Below are positions 6,469 through 11,000 of a DNA stretch of 11,000 bases, in pieces (positions within the stretch are counted from its first letter, which is position 1; each line of letters opens with the position of its first letter). The notes beneath the pieces are model-generated. The model saw nothing but the letters and a program-made list of their open reading frames with translations. It searched no databases and was not told the origin of the DNA. The DNA comes from Symbiodinium natans (taxonomy: Eukaryota > Sar > Dinophyceae > Suessiales > Symbiodiniaceae). The translations under genes were made by a program, and so were the position numbers. The stretch is from assembly GCA_905221605.1 (NCBI GenBank), contig CAJNDS010000134.1, positions 154,001 to 165,000 of the forward strand, read 5' to 3'.

Positions 6469-6980
6469 GCTGATAGGGCGTAGATGCTGTGAAGGTTAGG
6501 TTTCGGAACAAGCTCGAAAGCTTCGTGAGGTGCGAAGCGCAGCTTTGGCCCGATTGCGGAGGGCCATCTAACACTTTTCTCCCACCCCACGCCGTCCAAG
6601 GCGGCAAAGCCACCCAAACCTATTCCTTTCAGGGTTTAGGCCTAAACTCAGACAACAGTCCCCTTCTAGAAAATTTATTCAGTTTCATGACGTTCATTGG
6701 GTCCGAAAGTCAAAGGAATTGGGGGGTCGGGAGGCAGTTTCAGGGAGGGTTGCAGGAGGTGCCAGCAAGGTCTGGGTTGAGCCAGGCTGGCCGGAAAGTC
6801 AAAGGCGGGGGGGTGAGGGGAGCCAGGGGGGCCAGGGGGTCAGGGGAAGTGAGGGGGGGGGGGGGTTTAAGGTAATTACTTTATTTTAAGGGACGGGACC
6901 AGTACTGGTCCCGAGGAGGACGTGTTCCGGTACCGGGCCCATCGTGGGCGCTACCGACCCCCATGCTGTGGGAGGCGGGC
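6469..6980. other. Unique spacer, G-rich in its second half
   Basis: No gene supported. A 128-codon open frame (6489-6875) starts at GTG and ends in Gly/Arg from G-runs; composition and lack of any motif argue against coding. Contains GAAAGTCAAAGG twice (about 6704 and 6794), 13 G at 6853-6865, and the palindromes at 6894-6913 and 6927-6936. Confidence 0.5.
6894..6913. repeat. Perfect 20-bp palindrome
   Basis: CGGGACCAGTACTGGTCCCG is identical to its reverse complement. A second perfect palindrome, CCGGTACCGG, follows at 6927-6936. Neither is linked to a recognised element. Confidence 0.9.
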
Positions 6981-7027
6981 AGGGTTTAGGGTTTGGAGTT
7001 TAGGAGTTTAGGGTTTAGGGTTTAGGG
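6981..7027 (+). repeat. Short TTTAGGG tract bordering MITE copy 2
   Basis: Six or so TTTAGGG-type units with GGAGTTTAGGAG variants, ending three bases before the left terminal repeat of the element at 7031. Confidence 0.9.
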
Positions 7028-7030
7028 GTA

Positions 7031-7173
7031 AAAGGAGGGACCCCTAGAAGGGACCCCTAATTGTTATTCCCCTTATACAACCCCCAAGTATACCTCTGCA
7101 GTCCTTATATACCCAAGTAGCCCCTAATCACCCCCAAATAACCTCTAAGGTCCCTTATAAGGGTCCCTCCTTT
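7031..7173. mobile_element. MITE-like element, copy 2 (AAAGGAGGGACCC ends)
   Basis: The left end AAAGGAGGGACCCCTAGAAG is imperfectly inverted at the right end (TCCCTTATAAGGGTCCCTCC plus TTT). CCCTTATAAGGG near the right end is itself a palindrome. The interior aligns with copy 1 at 5247-5382 (CCTTATATACCCAAGTAGCC against CCTATATACCTAAGTAGCCC). No open frame. It sits directly beside a telomere-like tract. Confidence 0.8.
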
Positions 7174-7327
7174 GATCAAATCAGGATCCTTAGTATGATG
7201 TAAGGTATATTCCTTAATGAAGGGTTATTGGGCTCTTTGTGCACAACATCCCAAATCCCCAATCCCAAATCCTAAATATGGTTCTAACGCCACCCAGTGC
7301 CTTTCGGGGGGTGGGGGGAGGCTCAGA

Positions 7328-7438
7328 CCCTAAACCACAAACCCTAAACCCTAAACCCTAAACCCTAAACCCTAAACCCTAAACCCTAAACCCTAAACCC
7401 TAAACCCTGAACCCTGAACCCTAAACCCTAAACCCTAG
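7328..7438 (-). repeat. Interstitial telomere tract, CCCTAAA orientation
   Basis: About 15 CCCTAAA units with two CCCTGAA variants near the end. Preceded at 7246-7280 by a weak CCCAAAT-type remnant. The opposite-strand tract at 7862-7912 lies 420 bp downstream. Confidence 0.95.
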
Positions 7439-7861
7439 ATCTTAAATCACAATGTAATCAAGGGTTTCGTCATCGCGTACGCCAAAACACTGCACGCAGC
7501 GATGTCATCTTTGATAGTTGGTCAGTGCGAGTTTCAAAGTGCATTCGTTTTGAGCGCTTCTTTCGGGCGACAATACTGCGCACAGCGTTCTGGTGCTCAT
7601 GATCATATTGTATATACAAAAAGGCGAAAACATGTGTACTGAGAGGCAAAAATGCTGCAAATGCCACTGTTTTCGCATCTTCGCCAAGGTTTGAATGCTT
7701 CTGATGGCGTGTCTTACAGTAAATACCAGTGTTTTGGGCATCTTCCACAAGGGCATGCACGCTTGTCACCGGCGCGTCTTGTTCCATAAACGTCAAACAC
7801 CTTTAACAAGAACGCTGTAAATACCGATGTTTTGGGGCGTGACCGCAATGTCGTTTAAGGT
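7439..7861. other. Unique spacer with a degenerate tandem repeat
   Basis: The longest non-telomeric stretch here. It holds three diverged copies of CTGTAAATACCxxTGTTTTGG starting at 7655, 7717 and 7815, the first two continuing into GCATCTTC. A minus-strand open frame of 108 codons (7470-7796) covers it; it has no recognisable motif and no splice or neighbour support, so I do not call it a gene. TTGTATATACAA at about 7609 is a small palindrome. Confidence 0.5.
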
Positions 7862-7912
7862 GTTTAGGGTTTAGGGTTAAGGGTTTGGGGTTTTAGGGTT
7901 TAGGCTTTAGGG
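7862..7912 (+). repeat. Degenerate telomere tract, TTTAGGG orientation
   Basis: Seven or so TTTAGGG-like units with TTAAGGG, TTTGGGG and TTTTAGGG variants. Confidence 0.9.
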
Positions 7913-8294
7913 AATTCCCAAGACTCGAAAGGCCTTAAACCCTGCCAAGGTCGCTGCGCAGATTTTCACTGAGCCTGGGGGAAGACTGTCATTTTGCCCT
8001 CTTATCGAAAGCAGGGGTGCCCTCTTTGGGGTCCCTCTAGTAAGGACTATACATGATTATACCATGTTGCGGGTTTAGGGTTTAGGGTTTAGGGTTTAGG
8101 GTTTAGGGTTTAGGGTTTAGCGGTAAGTAGGGGGACCCCTATTTGGGGAAGCCCCACATATTGGCACTTTGCCTCTTATCGATTCGATAAGACAGACTGA
8201 GATTTGTACGAGGCAACATGCCGCCTCCGCGACTTCCTGCGTCGTTGCAAACACGAGCCTATGCCTAACCCTAAGCCCTAAACCCCTAAACCTT
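7913..8294. repeat. Spacer, TTTAGGG tract (8071-8120) and flanking inverted repeat
   Basis: 8071-8120 is seven perfect TTTAGGG units. GGGGTCCCTCTA (8028-8039) and TAGGGGGACCCC (about 8127-8138) form an imperfect inverted repeat around it. TTTGCCCTCTTATCGA near 7994 recurs as TTTGCCTCTTATCGA near 8168, the latter within the hairpin TCTTATCG-ATT-CGATAAGA (8174-8192). A short CCCTAAA remnant lies at 8264-8294. No gene supported. Confidence 0.65.
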
Positions 8295-8503
8295 GGGTGT
8301 AGGATTTAGGGCTTAAGAGTTGCTCTTAAAGGGTTCAGGGATTGTCAGGGTTTTGCCGTGGCATGTTGCGTCCCTCCTCAGACTGATCGTTTGCTTTAAA
8401 CCCTTCTCGCCCAGGCACGAAAACGAGCTCGGGTGCTGGCTTGGGGGGTTTGCGAAAATAAGGGACCCATAATCTAGACCCCAAAATTGTAGGATTCCCC
8501 TTC
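8295..8503. other. Unique spacer with telomere-like remnants
   Basis: A short degenerate TTTAGGG remnant at 8300-8315, then about 190 bp with no repeat, gene or site I can support. Confidence 0.5.
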
Positions 8504-8652
8504 TAACCCCAAACCCTAAACCCTAAACCCCAAACCCCAAACCCTAAACCCTAAACCCTAAACCCTAAACCCTAAACCCTAAACCCTAAACCCTAAACCC
8601 TAAACCCTAAACCCTAAACCCTAAACCCTAAACCCTAAACCGCAAACCCCAA
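8504..8652 (-). repeat. Long interstitial telomere tract, CCCTAAA orientation
   Basis: The longest tract in the window. The first 36 bp mix CCCCAAA with CCCTAAA. About 8540-8640 is perfect CCCTAAA (about 14 units), then CCGCAAACCCC. The opposite-strand tract at 8775-8813 follows after 122 bp. Confidence 0.97.
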
Positions 8653-8774
8653 CAGGACGCCAATAAGGTACCCCTACTCTCGGAAACCCCCACATCTTGC
8701 ATCTCACTGGAACCTCGAACGCATGAGTGTCGGAAGCCTAGGAGTTTCTGATGTTTAAGAGCTAGGGCTTTTAC

Positions 8775-8813
8775 AGGGTTTAGGGTTTAGGGTTTAGGGT
8801 TTAGGGTTTAGGG
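8775..8813 (+). repeat. Telomere tract, TTTAGGG orientation
   Basis: Five perfect TTTAGGG units. Confidence 0.95.
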
Positions 8814-9026
8814 TGGAGGCGTTGCCCCGCAACAGCGCGTGCTGTCAAGTGCCTTGGTCCAAACCGCGAGAGCCGTAGAGACCATCTTGACATCAGCTTC
8901 AGCATACAGCGTTCCGGACATAGACATTCCAACAGCGCGAGAGCTTTCGGTATCCTGAGCCTAAATAACCAGTTCCTCACGCAGTCTCGAGGAGGACTGT
9001 CGCGCGTGAATGTAGGAGCCGCCCAG
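8814..9026. other. Unique spacer, no supported gene
   Basis: One plus-strand frame is open for 66 codons (8829-9032), ending at a TAA formed by the CCCTAAA tract. It has no start codon, domain or splice support. CAACAGCGCG occurs twice (8830 and 8930). Confidence 0.5.
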
Positions 9027-9107
9027 CCCTAAACCCTAAGCCCTAAACCCGAAACCCGAAACCCTAAAACCCTAGAACCCTAAAACCCTGAAACCCTAAA
9101 ACCCTCC
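9027..9107 (-). repeat. Telomere-like tract with an octamer CCCTAAAA block
   Basis: Starts as CCCTAAG/CCCGAAA heptamers. From 9062 to 9105 it shifts to a strict 8-bp period: CCCTAAAA, CCCTAGAA, CCCTAAAA, CCCTGAAA, CCCTAAAA, CCCT. Elsewhere in the window the unit is seven bases. Confidence 0.9.
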
Positions 9108-9230
9108 ACCCGCAGCCCCCAAGCACCATAAAGCCCCTGAAGCCCGGTTTCTGAACACTTCGGCATACAACATCTTAGGGTAGTTGCATGGCATAGATCT
9201 GGAATCTAAGGGTAGTCTCATGTTCTCGTA

Positions 9231-9344
9231 ATATGGTCCCTTACCTCCCTCCAAGGGTTCTTGATGTATGGGCCCTTAATTTGTATAGGGTACATAAGGT
9301 ATATACGGGGTCTCCGTTTAAGGGCCGATACTAAGGGACCATAT
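9231..9344. mobile_element. MITE-like element with ATATGGTCCCTTA ends and TAA duplication
   Basis: ATATGGTCCCTTA at 9231-9243 is exactly complementary to TAAGGGACCATAT at 9332-9344. If the ends are taken as TATGGTCCC...GGGACCATA, both flanks read TAA, a 3-bp target duplication as used by PIF/Harbinger-type (Tourist-like) elements. A nested inverted repeat, GGCCCTTAA (9271-9279) and TTAAGGGCC (9318-9326), lies inside. No coding sequence; a non-autonomous element is inferred. Confidence 0.65.
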
Positions 9345-9424
9345 AACTACCCCGAGATAGAATCCTTTAAGGAAGGGTAAGGGACTATTTCTAAGGCACC
9401 ATGCAAGTTCCCTTTGACAACAAG
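9345..9424. other. Unique spacer
   Basis: Short sequence rich in AAGGGTAAGGGAC-like motifs; resembles the ends of the preceding element but forms no clear copy. Confidence 0.4.
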
Positions 9425-9487
9425 TAGGGTTTAGGGTTTAGGGTTTAGGGTTTACGGTTTAGGGTTTAGGGTTTAGGGTTTAGGGTT
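9425..9487 (+). repeat. Telomere tract, TTTAGGG orientation
   Basis: Nine near-perfect TTTAGGG units with one TTTACGG. A short CCCTAAA fragment follows at once (9492-9506). Confidence 0.95.
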
Positions 9488-9506
9488 GCCCCTATCCCTA
9501 AACCCT

Positions 9507-9776
9507 ATGTCAAAAAGAGCCCTAAGCCCTAGGCCCATTCGATGCCGTGCCACACAAAGCTCGGTGGGTTCTGGGGATACTTTACAATTTCCCTTAATTG
9601 GGTTCAAGAGGGAGGATGAGTTCGGAACAACTTCCAAAGGATTTGAAAGGGCCAACCCTAAACCCCAAAACCTAAACCCTAAACCCTAAACCCTAAACCT
9701 CAAACCCTAAACCCTAAACCCTAAACCCGACTTATCGGAGTACTTTCAAAGGCTTTGGGGTTTAGGGTTTAGGGTG
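9507..9776. repeat. Spacer, CCCTAAA tract (9656-9729) and short TTTAGGG tract (9757-9776)
   Basis: 9507-9655 is unique with no supported gene; open frames of 60-67 codons on both strands run into the repeats. 9656-9729 is CCCTAAA-strand. After only 27 bp an opposite-strand tract of two to three units follows. Confidence 0.8.
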
Positions 9777-9840
9777 AGGTAACCTTAGAACCCTGTTGCA
9801 CCTCGAGTCTTAAAGTCTAAGTCTTGTACCTTTCTGTCTT

Positions 9841-9868
9841 TGGGGCTTAGGGTTTAGGGTTCAGGGCT
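9841..9868 (+). repeat. Degenerate TTTAGGG tract
   Basis: GGGGCTTAGGGTTTAGGG-type remnant running directly into the dispersed repeat that starts at about 9862. Confidence 0.85.
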
Positions 9869-9976
9869 GGGACCCAGAGTAGGCCCTTCTTCCCTGTTTT
9901 TAGAGTGTAGCTTCCCTTCTACCCCCCTTGTTAGCAAAAAAAGGAGACCCTTTTCATTCCTAGCTTACTCCTGGCC
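9862..9976 (+). repeat. Telomere-associated repeat, copy 1
   Basis: GGGCTGGGACCCAGAGTAGG, then CCCTTCTTCCCTGTTTTTAG, then GCTTCCCTTCTACCCCC, ending with CTTACTCCTGG. It aligns with 10590-10705 in the same order and orientation, diverged with indels. Both copies begin exactly where a TTTAGGG tract ends. Confidence 0.65.
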
Positions 9977-9977
9977 A

Positions 9978-10234
9978 CCCTAAACCCTAAACCCTAAATA
10001 GACCCTGAACACAAAAACCCCAACCCCTAGGGCTAGGTTGAATACCGAGTGTTATGTACACAAGCTGAGAGTTTAAGTCCTCTTATCCGCCCTGCCAGCA
10101 AAATCCACGCCCTGGCACTTCTGGCCACCCGAAGCCCTAATCCTAATCCCTAAACCCTCAACCCTAAACCCTAAACCCTAAACCCTAAACCCTAAACTCT
10201 AAACTCTAAACCCTAAACCCTAAACCCTACACCC
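9978..10234 (-). repeat. CCCTAAA tracts with a short unique spacer
   Basis: A short CCCTAAA tract at 9978-10026, unique sequence at 10027-10132, then a long tract at about 10133-10229 with CTCTAAA and CCCTCAA variants. CTCCTGGCCACCC (9969) and CTTCTGGCCACCC (10119) precede the two tracts in the same position. Confidence 0.85.
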
Positions 10235-10279
10235 CAGGACTTCATCACTTCGTCATGGCAACCGCAGCTGGGAGCCCGA

Positions 10280-10365
10280 GGGGGGGGGGGGGTTAAGGGT
10301 TAAGGGTTTAGGGTTCAGGGCTTAAGGTTTAGTGTTTAGGGTTCAGGGCTTAGGGCTGAGGGCGG
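10280..10365 (+). repeat. Poly-G run and degenerate TTTAGGG tract
   Basis: 13 G at 10280-10292, continuous with a TTAAGGG/TTTAGGG/TTCAGGG mixture to about 10365. Confidence 0.9.
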
Positions 10366-10494
10366 CAAACATGCTTGAAGGTTATAGAACAGTCTATACG
10401 AAGTGAAGATGAGCGTCGCAAAATGCGGCAAGACTTTGTCGTGTCTTTCGGAAAAGGGAGGAGCCCGTGAGATCTCTTTGTCTTGGCCCTTATT
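10366..10494. other. Unique spacer
   Basis: About 130 bp with no supported gene, repeat or site. Confidence 0.5.
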
Positions 10495-10596
10495 GGGTTT
10501 AGGGTTTAGGGTTTAGGGTTTAGGGTTTAGGGTTTAGGGTTTAGGGTTTAGGGTTTAGGGTTTAGGGTTTAGGGTTTAGGGTTTAGGGTTTAGGGC
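10495..10596 (+). repeat. Perfect interstitial telomere tract, TTTAGGG orientation
   Basis: About 14 uninterrupted TTTAGGG units, ending GGGCTAGGACCC at the start of the second telomere-associated repeat. Confidence 0.97.
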
Positions 10597-10705
10597 TAGG
10601 ACCCAGAGCAGGCCCCTTATTCCTTTTGTAGGGTTTTGGTTCCCTTGTAAGCCCCTTTAAACCCAAGCGTGTGCCCTTTTTTGCCTGGGTTACTCTTGGG
10701 TCTAG
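10590..10705 (+). repeat. Telomere-associated repeat, copy 2
   Basis: GGGCTAGGACCCAGAGCAGG, then CCCCTTATTCC, TTTTGTAGGG, TTCCCTTGTAAGCCCC and GGGTTACTCTTGGG. Same block order as copy 1 at 9862-9976. No coding capacity seen. Confidence 0.65.
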
Positions 10706-10958
10706 TTGCCGATGTCCTGCAGGTGTACGGTATACTTCTGGATGCCTATGGATCAGATTCCGATCCGCGGGGGTTTTGTGGGTCTTCGGGGCTTAGGTTA
10801 GGGGTCGGTGTTCACGCTTGTAACCTGAAAGCACCCTTTCCCCCTTCCCCCACCCCCCCTCGCCCCTAAACCCCAAACCCTAACCCTAAACTCTAAACCC
10901 TAAATTCTAAACCCTATACTTACCCTCAACCTAAACCCTAACACCCACACCCGCCGAG
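10706..10958 (+). other. Spacer and degenerate CCCTAAA tract before the next exon
   Basis: 10706-10860 is unique and ends in a C-rich CCCCTTCCCCCACC stretch. 10865-10943 is a decayed CCCTAAA tract. It runs straight into ACACCCACACCCGCCGAG, the proposed acceptor of the exon at 10959. It is probably the 3' part of an intron. Confidence 0.55.
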
Positions 10959-11000
10959 GACATGTTTGCTCGCCTGGATGCGGATGGTAGCGGCAACATC
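10959..11000 (+). CDS. EF-hand exon, truncated by window end
   Basis: Reads D-M-F-A-R-L-D-A-D-G-S-G-N-I and is cut at position 8 of the calcium loop. It matches the second EF-hand exon (DLFARVDADGSGNI) almost residue for residue. The AG|GAC start mirrors the other two EF-hand exons. The preceding Pro-Ala-Glu is open back to 10935, so a slightly earlier start is possible. No Pro/Ala repeat exon lies upstream of it within 6.9 kb, unlike the first two EF-hands. It is therefore either the first part of a paralogous gene, or a module whose upstream exons lie outside or are hidden here. Confidence 0.75.

Noticed and set aside
6489-6875. 128-codon open frame starting at GTG
   Set aside because: No motif, G-run-derived Gly/Arg tail, non-ATG start and no splice or neighbour support.
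7470-7796. Minus-strand open frame of 108 codons
   Set aside because: No recognisable domain; it overlaps a degenerate tandem repeat; composition unlike the GC-rich coding exons here.
8653-8670. Micro-exon candidate CAACAG|GACGCCAATAAG|GTACCC
   Set aside because: Twelve bases between splice-like dinucleotides is too little to separate from chance.
8873-8896. CCGTAG...CCATCTTGACATCAG resembling the dinoflagellate spliced leader (CCGTAGCCATTTTGGCTCAAG)
   Set aside because: Needs a 3-base insertion and several mismatches and is not placed before a gene; too weak to call a leader gene or relic.
8829-9032. 66-codon open frame without start, ending in a telomere-tract TAA
   Set aside because: A length expected now and then by chance over six frames; no domain and no acceptor.
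10238-10280. Possible exon after CACCCCAG (GAC TTC ATC ACT and onward)
   Set aside because: An AG|G acceptor and a phase-0 frame exist, but the residues are not EF-hand-like and the frame runs into the poly-G tract.
10495-10596. A real chromosome end
   Set aside because: Unique sequence and an EF-hand exon continue past the tract, so it is interstitial.

Overview
The window looks like nuclear DNA of a dinoflagellate (inferred). Three things point there. There are many tracts of the TTTAGGG-type telomere heptamer inside the chromosome. There is a GC-rich gene whose exons encode low-complexity Pro/Ala/Tyr repeats, single EF-hands and a short C-terminal zinc ribbon of a kind I associate with dinoflagellate proteins. 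The introns fit dinoflagellate habits: AG|G acceptors and plausible GC donors. No bacterial or organellar features were seen. The genus cannot be named from this sequence alone.

Layout. Bases 72-4044 (+) hold the 3' part of one interrupted gene. My model is: Pro/Ala-rich repeat exon (72 to about 1493), EF-hand exon (2254-2328), second Pro/Ala-rich exon (2794 to about 3411), second EF-hand exon (3481-3564), zinc-ribbon exon with stop (3952-4044). The acceptors and the two GC donors I propose lie between codons (phase 0), so the modules can be joined or duplicated without a frameshift. The visible part would encode about 763 residues, and the 5' end lies outside the window. A simpler alternative is two adjacent genes, the first ending at the TGA at 2347-2349. 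The window closes with the start of another EF-hand exon (10959-11000, +), evidence for a further module or a paralogous gene downstream.

Bases 4045-10950 contain no gene I can support. About thirty telomere-like tracts, perfect or degenerate and in both orientations, alternate with 30-400 bp of unrelated sequence. The longest perfect tracts are at 4891-4997 and 8540-8640 (CCCTAAA strand), and at 5092-5187 and 10495-10596 (TTTAGGG strand). A CCCTAAA tract is often followed by a TTTAGGG tract, giving inverted repeats whose loops are the unique segments. Within this region are two copies of a small terminal-inverted-repeat element (5247-5382, 7031-7173), an unrelated one with a probable TAA target duplication (9231-9344), a hairpin element just after the zinc-ribbon stop codon (4074-4162), a cluster of palindromes (5621-5907), a diverged repeat pair next to telomere tracts (about 9862-9976 and 10590-10705), and homopolymer and microsatellite runs.

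Function. The gene probably encodes a calcium-responsive, low-complexity structural or scaffold-like protein: tyrosine-bearing Pro/Ala repeats alternating with single EF-hands and ending in a CxxC-x10-CxxC zinc ribbon. Only the EF-hand and zinc-ribbon motifs are directly visible; the cellular role is unknown.
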